A stretch of DNA of 64,000 nucleotides from assembly GCF_000332495.1 (NCBI RefSeq), contig NZ_AOGW02000011.1:124001-188000 (forward strand), written 5' to 3'. The notes under the pieces were generated by a model, which was not told where the DNA came from, made no database searches, and saw only the letters and a list, made by a program, of their open reading frames with translations. The translations under genes were made by a program, and so were the position numbers. How positions within the stretch are numbered: the stretch's first letter is position 1; the number at the start of each line of letters is the position of its first letter. Below, in pieces: positions 44,866 to 53,494 of the stretch. Origin of the DNA: Leptospira terpstrae serovar Hualin str. LT 11-33 = ATCC 700639. GTDB taxonomy: Bacteria; Spirochaetota; Leptospiria; Leptospirales; Leptospiraceae.

Positions 44866-45938
44866 TGGGAAGGTTGATTGTTCAAATATTGGATGTAGGC
44901 TCGCCTTCCACCAATTAGTGAATAAACCTCACTTTTACTTTGTAAATAAGACAGGGCTTTTTTAGAACGAATTCCTGTTTCGCAGATGCAAACAAGAGTT
45001 AGGTCTTTTTCGAATTCAGGAAGATACCCTCGTTCCAAATCTGATAGAGGTAAAAGAAATGAATCAGGAATTGGATTCAAATCTGTTTCATCTTTTTCTC
45101 TAACATCGATAAACAGAGTACTTATGTTTTTCTGTAAACGAATGAATTCTTCCGGATGTATTTCCTTTGCATTCCAATCTGTATTGGTTTTAAAGGTTCC
45201 ATGTCCACAAGTGGGACATTCCGCATTTGCTTCCACCTTGGATTGGTAGAGTGTCGGAGGATTCCATTCCATAAAGTAAACTGAATTTATGTCTGTCGAT
45301 TTTGGATCTAAAAGATACTGTAAGGTGAGTGATGCTTGGTAAGTTCCTGCAAGTGCAGTCTGCACACCGAGCACTCCACCCAAACTACAATTTAAGATGT
45401 CTCCTTCCTTTAAATCTGGAAACAAACAACGGTAACATGGTTTTCCATTACCAGAAAAAATAGCAAATTGAGCACTCGTACGAAACACAGAAGCCGTTAC
45501 CAAAGGAATCGATTTTTTTATACAAAGATCATTGATCGCATACTTTGAGGAAATGGTATCGGTACAATCTAAAACAATATCCCAACCATCTAAAAGTTCT
45601 GGTTTTGTTAGATCGGAAACAAGTTCGGCAAATGTTCGAATCACGAGCCAAGGACAATGTTCCAACAAAACTCGAGAAACCACTTCTGTTTTCGGGAGTC
45701 CAATATCTTTAAATGTAAACAATGTTTGGCGGTGGAGGTTTGAAACTTCCACAATATCAAAATCAACCAAACCAATTCGTCCGATTCCACCGAGGGCAAG
45801 ATGCAAAGCAGTAGGACATCCAAGTCCCCCAAGTCCAATGACAAGAACTGACGACTCTCGCCATTTTTTTTGACCGATAGTGCCAATTTCTGGAACTTGG
45901 ATTTGGCGTTGGAAGAAAGATTCCTCTTCTATACCCAT
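44862..45938 (-). CDS. moeB: MoeB/ThiF adenylyltransferase with C-terminal rhodanese domain
   Basis: 358 residues. Residues 1-245 are an E1-like adenylyltransferase that activates the C-terminus of MoaD: VLVIGLGGLGCPTALHLALGG (ATP loop), DFDIVEVSNLHRQ, DCTDTISSKYAINDLC, plus zinc Cys pairs CYRC and CPTC. Residues 255-358 are a rhodanese domain with a catalytic-loop Cys in CICETGIRS, which can supply sulfur. This MOCS3-like layout suits MoaD thiocarboxylation. Its gene opposes the moa genes, overlapping the molybdoenzyme gene by 4 bases at the stops and divergent from moaA. Confidence 0.88.
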   Translation of the reverse strand: MGIEEESFFQRQIQVPEIGTIGQKKWRESSVLVIGLGGLGCPTALHLALGGIGRIGLVDFDIVEVSNLHRQTLFTFKDIGLPKTEVVSRVLLEHCPWLVIRTFAELVSDLTKPELLDGWDIVLDCTDTISSKYAINDLCIKKSIPLVTASVFRTSAQFAIFSGNGKPCYRCLFPDLKEGDILNCSLGGVLGVQTALAGTYQASLTLQYLLDPKSTDINSVYFMEWNPPTLYQSKVEANAECPTCGHGTFKTNTDWNAKEIHPEEFIRLQKNISTLFIDVREKDETDLNPIPDSFLLPLSDLERGYLPEFEKDLTLVCICETGIRSKKALSYLQSKSEVYSLIGGRRAYIQYLNNQPSH

Positions 45939-46069
45939 AAATGAGAGAAGAATTAAGGATTTAAGGCGATCAAGGAGAAATTAAACTCGAGGTAAAATAG
46001 TTTAATAACCGAATCTAACTTCCTATTTTTGTTTTCAATTGTGAAAACTAGATTAAAATCGACCTTAAG

Positions 46070-47011
46070 GTGAAAGAGAATACTAGAAAATTTGAAGTAC
46101 TTCGAGTGAGTATTCTATCTCATTGTAGTTTTGCATGCGTTTACTGTGCTCCAAAAAATAAACCCGACCAAACCAATTTTTTTCCAAAAATCCATTTCTT
46201 GAGTCCGGAACTATTAGAAACTAAAATCAAAACTCTCACATCCCATATCCACCTAAAGGAAGTCCACCTAACAGGAGGGGAACCTACTCTTCATAAAAAT
46301 TTAGTGGAATTAATTCAGAAATTAAAAGAGTTAAATATTAAGGAAGTAGCCATTACTTCCAACGGTTTTTTTCAGGATGGACTCATTCAAAAAATGAAAC
46401 AAGCCGGACTCACTCGAATGAATTTTTCTCTGGATAGTTTTTCACAGTCTGGTTTTGAACGGCTGAGTGATCGCAAACTTCCTGTTACTATTTTGTTAAA
46501 ACGAATTTTGGAAGCAAAAACATCTGGATTAGAAGTGAAAGTCAATTGTACGATTCTCAAAGGTTATAATGAATCGGAAATTCTAGATCTTTTGCAATGG
46601 TCGGGAGAAAATGGAATACCCATTCGATTTTTAGAATTTATGAAGATGGGTCCTTTACAAGAGGAACATTCTGATTGTTTTTATTCGGCTGAAGAAATTC
46701 GAAACACCATCCTAAGTCGATACAACTTTCAAAGATATCCTACAGCTACAGATTCCACAGCCACCTATCATATTACAGACGAAGGATATATTTTTGGACT
46801 CATCGCCAATCATACAGAACCATTTTGCGAAGGTTGTAATCGTCTGCGTATGGATTCACTTGGTAGGATTTATGGATGTTTGAGTGACCAAACTTCTTTT
46901 GATCTTCCATCAGATCCTTCCAAAGTGCCATTGGTTTTGCAACAAGCGATGGAAACAAAAAAAATGCAATTTACGGGTTCTGAACTTTCGATGAAATTTA
47001 TTGGAGGATAA
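46070..47011 (+). CDS. moaA: GTP 3',8-cyclase MoaA
   Basis: 313 residues. Radical-SAM enzyme for the first step of cofactor synthesis from GTP. The radical-SAM cluster motif CSFACVYC is at about residues 19-26, TGGEPTLHK follows, and the C-terminal substrate cluster motif FCEGCNRLRMDSLG plus a later Cys (YGCLS) are present. It ends in the required Gly-Gly. The GTG start is set by the conserved beginning; AAGG directly abuts it, so initiation is atypical. First of a tight moaA-moaD-moaE-mobA-HAD operon. Confidence 0.93.
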   Translation: MKENTRKFEVLRVSILSHCSFACVYCAPKNKPDQTNFFPKIHFLSPELLETKIKTLTSHIHLKEVHLTGGEPTLHKNLVELIQKLKELNIKEVAITSNGFFQDGLIQKMKQAGLTRMNFSLDSFSQSGFERLSDRKLPVTILLKRILEAKTSGLEVKVNCTILKGYNESEILDLLQWSGENGIPIRFLEFMKMGPLQEEHSDCFYSAEEIRNTILSRYNFQRYPTATDSTATYHITDEGYIFGLIANHTEPFCEGCNRLRMDSLGRIYGCLSDQTSFDLPSDPSKVPLVLQQAMETKKMQFTGSELSMKFIGG

Positions 47012-47254
47012 ATGAAAATCCAGTTGTTATCATTTGCTGCTTTAAAAGATTATTTCCCATCCAAACAAGAGCTAGTTTTAGATGGGATTCATACCGTTTC
47101 CGATTTAAAATTGTATCTTCGTAACTTAAATCCAGAAGCTACAAATCTCCTTAAAATCAGTCGCATCTCAATCAACCAAACGATTGCGAAAGACTCAGAC
47201 TCGCTGATAGAAGGGTCCGTAATTGCAATCCTTCCCCCCTCAAGCGGTGGTTAA
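47012..47254 (+). CDS. moaD: Molybdopterin synthase sulfur carrier MoaD
   Basis: 80-residue ubiquitin-like protein ending in AILPPSSGG, the Gly-Gly tail that is adenylylated by MoeB and thiocarboxylated. It starts immediately after the moaA stop and ends immediately before moaE, so the operon has no gaps here. Confidence 0.9.
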   Translation: MKIQLLSFAALKDYFPSKQELVLDGIHTVSDLKLYLRNLNPEATNLLKISRISINQTIAKDSDSLIEGSVIAILPPSSGG

Positions 47255-47698
47255 ATGGAAACAAATACTCAACACAAACACATTACAGAGAATAAACTTG
47301 AACTTCCAACTTCCTTTCCCCCATTACCCAGTATGGGTGGGTATGTACTTTTTGCAGGTATCGTAAGAGATATTAATGACGGAAGGCAAGTCACACATCT
47401 AGAATATGAAGCATATTCGGAAATGGCAAACCAAATGATTGCAGATATTATCAGTGATACATTCAAAAAATGGGACTTACAATTTGCAGAATGTATTCAC
47501 AGACTTGGAAAACTAAATCTAGGGGAAGTTGCAGTAATCGTTAACACTGGTGGCGTTCACAGAGACGAAGCTTACAAAGCCAATCGATACATCATAGACC
47601 GCGTCAAACACGAAGTCCCTATTTGGAAAAAAGAATACTATGTGGATGGAAGTTCAGAATGGTCACAAGGCTGTTTGGATGATACTCACAACCATTAA
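47255..47698 (+). CDS. moaE: Molybdopterin synthase catalytic subunit MoaE
   Basis: 147 residues. Uses MoaD thiocarboxylate to make molybdopterin. Conserved FAGIVRD, HLEYEAYSEMA, HRLGKLNLGEVAVIV, HRDEAYKANRYIIDRVKHEVPIWKKEYY-type region (cited by its HRDEAY start) with the catalytic Lys pair in WKKE are all present. The next gene begins inside its 3' end. Confidence 0.93.
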   Translation: METNTQHKHITENKLELPTSFPPLPSMGGYVLFAGIVRDINDGRQVTHLEYEAYSEMANQMIADIISDTFKKWDLQFAECIHRLGKLNLGEVAVIVNTGGVHRDEAYKANRYIIDRVKHEVPIWKKEYYVDGSSEWSQGCLDDTHNH

Positions 47699-48299
47699 TC
47701 CAACTTTTGTTCTTCTTGTTGGAGGACAAAGTGTACGAATGGGAGAAGATAAAGGTTTTGTATCAATCACTCCCGATTCTCATTTTCTAAGCCAGATTTT
47801 AGAAAAGCTGAATGCGTTCAGTACTTCTATTTATGTTTCACTTCGCAAGGAACAGTTGGATTCTTATGCTAAGTATTTACAAAAATCCTCACTCATTCTA
47901 GATCAAAACCTTCCCGTAGAAGGTCCGCTCAAAGGAATCTTATCTTCCTATTTATATTTAAAAGAACATAATCGCTTCAATGATTTTATCTTTGTATTAC
48001 CAATTGATATACCCTTTATTGAAATTAAAACCATTCAAAGATTGTTAGATAAACACCATGAACAAAAAGCACCTGTATCTGGAATTTTTTATGAGTCCCA
48101 TTCAGGTTTAGAACCCTTATGTGGGATCTATTCTACTTTATCCTTGTCTAAGTGGACGGAATCATTATCCCTTCCGGGAATACAGGAATTTTCATTGCAG
48201 AAAAGAATTAAAAATTTAGATCCAAAACCTGTTTTCATAAAACTTCCCTCTGAAGAAGAATATAATTTTAGAAATATAAACTCAAAAAAGGATCTATAG
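47679..48299 (+). CDS. mobA: Molybdenum cofactor guanylyltransferase MobA
   Basis: About 206 residues from the ATG at 47679 (AAGG 8 bases upstream); a start at 47640 would overlap moaE more. It attaches GMP to Mo-molybdopterin to give the bis-MGD form required by NasA-type enzymes. The nucleotide loop LLVGGQSVRMGEDKG is clear, PVEGPLKGIL follows and VLPIDIPFI carries the metal-binding Asp. Overlaps moaE by 20 bases. Confidence 0.85.
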   Translation: MILTTINPTFVLLVGGQSVRMGEDKGFVSITPDSHFLSQILEKLNAFSTSIYVSLRKEQLDSYAKYLQKSSLILDQNLPVEGPLKGILSSYLYLKEHNRFNDFIFVLPIDIPFIEIKTIQRLLDKHHEQKAPVSGIFYESHSGLEPLCGIYSTLSLSKWTESLSLPGIQEFSLQKRIKNLDPKPVFIKLPSEEEYNFRNINSKKDL

Positions 48300-48311
48300 A
48301 GGAATCAAACT

Positions 48312-48902
48312 GTGAGTTTTTTTAAAAGAAAAAAAAATTGGATATTTGATATGGATGGAACCCTAACCATCGCAAAACACGACTTTGATGCTATAAAGAT
48401 AGAACTAAAAATTCCACTAGATACTGATATCCTTACTTCCCTATCTAAACTTCCAGAACTAGAGGCAAAAAAGAAACATATCCAACTAGATGAAATTGAA
48501 CTTAAAATTGCCAAATTATCAATTCCGTCCCCAGGAAGTTCTGAAATCTTAAACGAACTCAAAACACAATCAACCAACATAGGGATCCTAACTAGGAATA
48601 GTTTTTCCAACTCCATTGAAACTTTAAAGGCAGCGGGTTTAATCGATTTCTTTCATCCCGATTTTATTTTTTGTAGAGAACGTGCCTTGCCAAAACCAAA
48701 TCCCGAAGGGATTTTCCGGTTGATGGAACTTTGGAATGCTATTCCAGAAGAGACGGTGATGATTGGTGATTATGTTTTTGATTTAGAAGCTGGTGCTGGT
48801 GCCTGTGTCGATACCATCTACATTGACCCTACAGGTGAATTCCCATTCAAACATGCAGCCACACATTGCATCAGGGAGTTAGGCGAAATCCTAAAATTAT
48901 AA
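48312..48902 (+). CDS. HAD-family phosphatase in the moa operon
   Basis: 196 residues. HAD motifs: WIFDMDGTLT (motif I, nucleophile Asp), ILTRNS (motif II), LPKPNPEG (motif III Lys) and MIGDYVFDLEAGAGA (motif IV). Resembles phosphoglycolate-phosphatase-like enzymes. It starts at a GTG 12 bases after mobA, with AGAGGAA upstream, so it belongs to the operon; a role in cofactor intermediate dephosphorylation or metabolite repair is only a guess. Confidence 0.8.
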   Translation: MSFFKRKKNWIFDMDGTLTIAKHDFDAIKIELKIPLDTDILTSLSKLPELEAKKKHIQLDEIELKIAKLSIPSPGSSEILNELKTQSTNIGILTRNSFSNSIETLKAAGLIDFFHPDFIFCRERALPKPNPEGIFRLMELWNAIPEETVMIGDYVFDLEAGAGACVDTIYIDPTGEFPFKHAATHCIRELGEILKL

Positions 48903-49100
48903 GCAAACAAACAATCAATTGGTTCCGAATAGAATTGGGGTTGTAGCGTTATCCATGAATCATCCCATTTGAGTGATTGATTTCATGACAATTAAAGACA
49001 TTCCCATATTCTAATGTTCTCAATTAATAAAAAATTTCAAAAACAAGAATTAAATTAAAAAAGTGAATTCTTTTTTTCCCTTAATTGTTATTAGGAATAG

Positions 49101-50300
49101 ATGCGTCTTTCTTATTTCTATTGTTTTTTACTTTTCTCTTTTTTCCTAAATTCGTGTAACGGTCAGTCTACCGAAAACGATATGTCTTCACTTGCCTTTT
49201 TGAGTTTTCTTGGAAATCCAACCAATACAACTCTTGAAGATAAATTCCAATCTGTACAATTGACTACGTTTTACAGAAAAGATGGAAACTTACAATTTCA
49301 GGATATTCTTATTGAATACCAATTAAAAACAGCAAAAGGAGAATCCGAATCTGTGGAAGCTTCGATGGGTAACCCAAATGAAATTGTTTATAACCCAAAC
49401 ACGAATCAGGTGGCAGGACATTTTCAACGACAAGAAGATCTATACCAAACGAACTCCCTTGTCTTTAGTCATTCCGACTTTAGTAAAAAGTTTAAAATTT
49501 TTTTAACTTTAAAAAAAGATGGTAAAATTATTTCCTTAAAGGAACTGACAACAACTCCACCAAACCCTCCTGCTATCCCAACAAATACAATCGCCTTACC
49601 AACTATAAGTTATGAAACCAAGCGAACACTCTTTACTAGCGGAGGAATTCCTACAGAATATCAAGTAATTTATATCAAATTCCAAGCTGGTGCAGATCTG
49701 TCCGCTTACACTAGGTTAGATGCATATATTGGTAGACCAAACGTGATTAGCCTCGCTGCTGACAATTATAATGTTATCAATTATATTAAAGTAAGCTCTT
49801 ATGATAAATTTTCTGGATATTTTTTATTTCTCACGCCGGAACTGAATTCTGCATATAAGGTTATTGTTGTTGGCTCTACCGCAGATGCGAAAGGAAATCG
49901 AAGTATCGATACGGTTCCTCCCCCACCTCCACCATCACCTTGCGCTGGAAGTGTAACAGCACCAACTACCATAGGAAACTGTGCTACACATTGTTTGGTT
50001 GTTGATCTGGTTGGAAATCAATTGGAATATACAGCACAAACATCAATTGGAACTACCGCTGAAGAGTATTTATATATTGATTCGACTAGTTCCACAGTAA
50101 GTGGGGGAACTGGACCTGCGAGTTTTGCATATATCGAACATTTTTCTCCCATCGGAATAGGAGCATACCAAACAGACCCAAGATCATTTGATGTCACAGC
50201 TTACAATAATGCTTGTGTAGTTTTATCATCTTATCTTGTCCAAGATGGACCAGGAGGATTTAGCGATTCCTATTTAACTGGCAAAGTAACGGTTCCTTAG
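49101..50300 (+). CDS. Predicted lipoprotein, unknown family
   Basis: 399 residues with lipobox FLNSC at about residues 15-19 and a Ser/Asn-rich start of the mature chain. The body looks beta-rich with a Pro-rich hinge (PPPPPPSP) near residue 275 that separates two domains; the second contains a Cys pair (GNCATHC). I do not recognise it. The 198 bases upstream hold no gene; a hairpin-like end may terminate the HAD operon but is not convincing. Confidence 0.6.
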   Translation: MRLSYFYCFLLFSFFLNSCNGQSTENDMSSLAFLSFLGNPTNTTLEDKFQSVQLTTFYRKDGNLQFQDILIEYQLKTAKGESESVEASMGNPNEIVYNPNTNQVAGHFQRQEDLYQTNSLVFSHSDFSKKFKIFLTLKKDGKIISLKELTTTPPNPPAIPTNTIALPTISYETKRTLFTSGGIPTEYQVIYIKFQAGADLSAYTRLDAYIGRPNVISLAADNYNVINYIKVSSYDKFSGYFLFLTPELNSAYKVIVVGSTADAKGNRSIDTVPPPPPPSPCAGSVTAPTTIGNCATHCLVVDLVGNQLEYTAQTSIGTTAEEYLYIDSTSSTVSGGTGPASFAYIEHFSPIGIGAYQTDPRSFDVTAYNNACVVLSSYLVQDGPGGFSDSYLTGKVTVP

Positions 50301-50309
50301 TTAAGGAAC
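50292..50309 (+). terminator. Hairpin at the stop of the lipoprotein gene
   Basis: GTTCCTTA at 50292-50299 pairs with TAAGGAAC at 50302-50309 around a 2-base loop; the TAG stop lies in it. Only a broken T run follows, so a weak or rho-assisted terminator. Confidence 0.35.
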
Positions 50310-50332
50310 ATTGATTTTACGAAACATCCAAA

Positions 50333-51277
50333 TCATTCAATTTGGATTGGATTTTGATTCACAATTGGAAATCGAATTTCAAAATTTGTGCCTTTGGTTT
50401 TTTCGATATCGATTGTTCCGCGTAATTGTTTCACTAAATTTTTGACCAAAGTCAGTCCGATTCCCTTTCCATCTAACAGTGTATTATCAATACCTAGGCC
50501 ATTGTCTTTCACAACAAGGACAAACTGGTCTTCTATCTTACCCAAAGTAACTTCAATTTTTCCTTCTACCCGATTCATAAAAGCATGACGAAAGGAATTA
50601 GAAACAAGTTCGTTTAATATAAGACCCATAGGAATGGCACGGTCCAAGTCCATTTCTAACCCTTCTTCAATTAACTCATGCAATTCAATATTATTTTTTT
50701 CATTTAAATACGTAATTTTCAAATTACCTAAAATTGAATTAAAAATAAGATTCAAATCAACATATAATAAATTTGGTGAACCATAAATTATTTTATGAAC
50801 AGATGCAATTGCCATAATTCTATTTTGAATTAATCCTAAAGAAGTAGTTAATTTTAAGTCATTCTCTGACTCTACCTGCATTGCTAAAAGACCTGAGATA
50901 ATTTGTAGATTATTGTTTACTCTATGGTGAATTTCCGTGAGTAATTTTGATTTTAATTTCAAATCAGACTTGATCTGTCTTTCATGTTCAATCCTTTTGT
51001 TTTGTTCCTTTTTTACAGAATGAACATATAAAAAGATAAGAAAAAACATGGCATAAAGATCTTTAAAAAAACCTTCATACTCATCAAAATAATCTATGGA
51101 AAACCCATGTTCAAATACATTTGAGATACTTACATAACAAGGAATGACCGCAAGGATCAATACGAATATTCCTTCTCCACGGTATTGTGGGTGTTGGATC
51201 AAATGTTTGATTATGATGTATATCGCAATTAGATAAACAAGTAAAGAAAAAAGATTGAGTAACGCCACGAAATTCAT
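50333..51277 (-). CDS. HisKA_2-type sensor histidine kinase
   Basis: 314 residues. Three transmembrane helices (about 5-22, 37-53, 72-90), then the kinase. HisKA_2 dimerisation segment LLTEIHHRVNNNLQIISGLL carries the phospho-accepting His, followed by HATPase_c with NELVSNSFRHAF (N box), VKDNGLGID (G1) and GKGIGLTLVKNL (G2). No response regulator is adjacent. The ATG lies one base after the stop of the preceding small membrane protein gene, so the two are coupled. Confidence 0.88.
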   Translation of the reverse strand: MNFVALLNLFSLLVYLIAIYIIIKHLIQHPQYRGEGIFVLILAVIPCYVSISNVFEHGFSIDYFDEYEGFFKDLYAMFFLIFLYVHSVKKEQNKRIEHERQIKSDLKLKSKLLTEIHHRVNNNLQIISGLLAMQVESENDLKLTTSLGLIQNRIMAIASVHKIIYGSPNLLYVDLNLIFNSILGNLKITYLNEKNNIELHELIEEGLEMDLDRAIPMGLILNELVSNSFRHAFMNRVEGKIEVTLGKIEDQFVLVVKDNGLGIDNTLLDGKGIGLTLVKNLVKQLRGTIDIEKTKGTNFEIRFPIVNQNPIQIE

Positions 51278-51278
51278 A

Positions 51279-51545
51279 TCAACGACTAAACACCAATATT
51301 TCCTTTTTTAAACTCACCAAAAATAGAATTGCGGAAAGAAAGTAAAAAGAATGTTCGAGAAGATTAAAAAAATCATGGAAAAAAAATCCTTCGATGACAG
51401 TAAAAATATTACTTAGCCAAACACAGAAAAACCCTAAAATCAAATAGTAAAATTTTGGAATGAAACCAGAACCAAGCAACCGTAAAGTGATCACCAACCC
51501 TACGCTATCAAAAATAAGATTCAATACTTCACTTATTTGATACAT
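51279..51545 (-). CDS. Small membrane protein resembling the kinase sensor module
   Basis: 88 residues with three hydrophobic helices. Its last 40 residues follow the pattern SNIFTVIEGFF...FF..LEHSFYFLSAILFLVSLKKE, close to the neighbouring kinase SNVFEHGF...YFDEYEGFFKDLYAMFFLIFLYVHSVKKE, so it looks like a free-standing duplicate of the kinase's membrane module. It may form a heteromeric sensor with the kinase. The stop is one base from the kinase start. Confidence 0.6.
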   Translation of the reverse strand: MYQISEVLNLIFDSVGLVITLRLLGSGFIPKFYYLILGFFCVWLSNIFTVIEGFFFHDFFNLLEHSFYFLSAILFLVSLKKEILVFSR

Positions 51546-51717
51546 TTTTCACCAATACAGGGAAGACCTGGTTTTACCTAGACGATAAACTATAACAGGA
51601 TTCTGTTTATGGTAAAGTGATAATTTGGAAAAAATGGAACATAAATTCCCAAAATGAATCAGAATTTATTGGTTTTATAAAAATTGATTGCTAGGTATTA
51701 GATTCATTTCATACAAA

Positions 51718-52221
51718 ATGGCAATGTCTGAATTTCCCTTTTTGAAATTTTCTGCAAAAATTGAGATCATCGGAATCAATCCTTTTGTTTTTTTACCCGA
51801 ACCTATTTTGTTAGCACTCATGAAACAAGCAAAAACAGATAAAGGTAAAATTCGAGTGGCTCTTAAAATTGATGGATTCCCATTTACACAAACACTCGTT
51901 AAATACAGTGGACACTGGCGTTTGTATTTGAATACTCCGATGCGAAAAGCAGCAAAAAAAGAAGTGGGAGATAACGCAAATTTTGAGATCAAGTTCAATC
52001 CTGAGAAAAAAATTCACCCTGTGTCTATTGAACTAAAAGTTGCATTGGGAAAAAACAAAAAAGCAAAAGATAAGTTTGATTCATTAAGCCCATCCCTTCA
52101 AAATGAAATGATGCGGTATATCTTTGGACTTAAGTCGGAAAAAAGTAAAAAAGAGAACGTAGACCGGGCCATATTATTTTTGTTGGGAAGTGGAAAGTTT
52201 CTCGGTAGAGATGCATCATAG
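51718..52221 (+). CDS. DUF1905/YdeI-family protein
   Basis: About 167 residues. The N-terminal half matches DUF1905 (FSAKIEIIG, FVFLPEPILLALM, DGFPFTQTLVKYSGHWRLYLN) and the C-terminal half the YdeI/OmdA region (LSPSLQNEMMRYIFGLKSEKSKKENVDRAILFLLGSGKF, cited by its LSPSLQNE start). Function unknown. Start set at the ATG at 51718; a TTG at 51688 would add ten residues. Confidence 0.7.
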   Translation: MAMSEFPFLKFSAKIEIIGINPFVFLPEPILLALMKQAKTDKGKIRVALKIDGFPFTQTLVKYSGHWRLYLNTPMRKAAKKEVGDNANFEIKFNPEKKIHPVSIELKVALGKNKKAKDKFDSLSPSLQNEMMRYIFGLKSEKSKKENVDRAILFLLGSGKFLGRDAS

Positions 52222-52234
52222 AGTTCCCTACCGA
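52202..52234 (+). terminator. Terminator of the DUF1905 gene
   Basis: TCGGTAG at 52202-52208 pairs with CTACCGA at 52228-52234 and is followed by TTTATTTTTT. The stem begins inside the last codons of the gene. Confidence 0.5.
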
Positions 52235-52252
52235 CAGATTTATTTTTTAACA

Positions 52253-53242
52253 TTAAGATAAATCAAGAATACTACTTTTAGCCAATCGCAAAACATCTGT
52301 CAGAAATTTTCGATGACTTATAATCAATTCTTGTTTTGATTCCCGGGCAGGATTAAAAATACCACGTTTTCTAAAAACTTTCCAAGGATCCAATTGAATG
52401 TCAGCCCAAGTTCCAATCTCCAATGTTAAAGGAAGAAATCTTGATCCATTCGGATTTGATTTGAGTTTTGCTTTTTGATACTGATTATACAAACGATCCC
52501 AAAGGTCCCCATGGGTTGTGTAGGTTTCGCTTTGAGGACCAAACCGATATAAGATATGATTAAATTTAGTAGTTAAATGATTTGCAATTTTTTGAAACAA
52601 AGGTTCATCTATACACTGTTCATGAGTTCCTGCGTACGGCCACCAAACATGATCTACTGCACCAAATCCAGAATGAATATCGATTACAGGTATCATAAAG
52701 TTTTCGGCAGGTAACAGATATTTGTTGTAAAATCGATCTAATACTTTCGATTCTGCCTGTAAAACATTGCCTCTATAATATGGAAATACGTTGGAAAGCT
52801 TATGGCCACCAAAAAAGAAAGGAGCTTTCACAGCCTCCACGCCAGAGTTTCGCATGAGATCAACACCACCAGGGTTCGACCTACGTTTCATTGCTACACC
52901 ACCGGGATTCAAGATTGGAATACAGACAATTCCAAGCTCCCCATCTTTAATCTCTCGATATAATTCCGAATTTTTGCGACTAAACAAATCATCCAAAAAA
53001 TCTAATAGCACACGAATTCCGATCGTTTCTAAACCATGTACACCCGCAACTAAACCAGCTACGTTTTGTTTGATTGCTTTCTCTTTTCCAATTTCTAAAA
53101 CATAAATGGGAAATCGAAAACCTTCTTTTGTCCTTGTGGAAAAACCAAACTGTTTGAACCTAACTAGTTTACCACCTAACTTTACAATCTTCAATATCCT
53201 ATTCTCGTATCGATTGAGACGTTTCATTCCTCTAAGCATCAA
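52253..53242 (-). CDS. M14-type zinc carboxypeptidase (DUF2817-like)
   Basis: 329 residues, no signal peptide. Zinc and catalytic residues of the M14 fold are visible: GVHGLETIG (His-x2-Glu, near residues 69-77), VIDIHSGFG (second His), and LTLEIGTWAD (general-base Glu). ILNPGGVAMKRRSNPGGVDLMRN is typical of M14 substrate loops (cited by its ILNPGG start). Probably cleaves a peptide or amide in the cytoplasm; exact substrate unknown. The 253 bases upstream to the next gene are A/T-rich with no clear element. Confidence 0.78.
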   Translation of the reverse strand: MMLRGMKRLNRYENRILKIVKLGGKLVRFKQFGFSTRTKEGFRFPIYVLEIGKEKAIKQNVAGLVAGVHGLETIGIRVLLDFLDDLFSRKNSELYREIKDGELGIVCIPILNPGGVAMKRRSNPGGVDLMRNSGVEAVKAPFFFGGHKLSNVFPYYRGNVLQAESKVLDRFYNKYLLPAENFMIPVIDIHSGFGAVDHVWWPYAGTHEQCIDEPLFQKIANHLTTKFNHILYRFGPQSETYTTHGDLWDRLYNQYQKAKLKSNPNGSRFLPLTLEIGTWADIQLDPWKVFRKRGIFNPARESKQELIISHRKFLTDVLRLAKSSILDLS

Positions 53243-53494
53243 ATATTAACCTATAAACCCTAGTTACACTTTCAAATATCACGAAACCAAAAATGAATGA
53301 CCTCGGCAAGTCTCACTTTCTCAAACGGAAACCTTTTGGTGAAATTCAATTTAGTTTAATTATATTACAATTTGGTTACGAAAAATGAGTTCACTCGGGA
53401 AAAATTAAAAGATAAAGATAGAATTGAACAATATATAAAATAAAGTTTATGAATTTCATTTACGTAAAAACTGGCTTAAGTCCAAGTTTAACCA

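Noticed and set aside
48903..49100. Possible molybdenum-cofactor riboswitch or small gene after the moa operon
   Set aside because: No convincing stems or open frame; the position downstream of the operon also argues against it.
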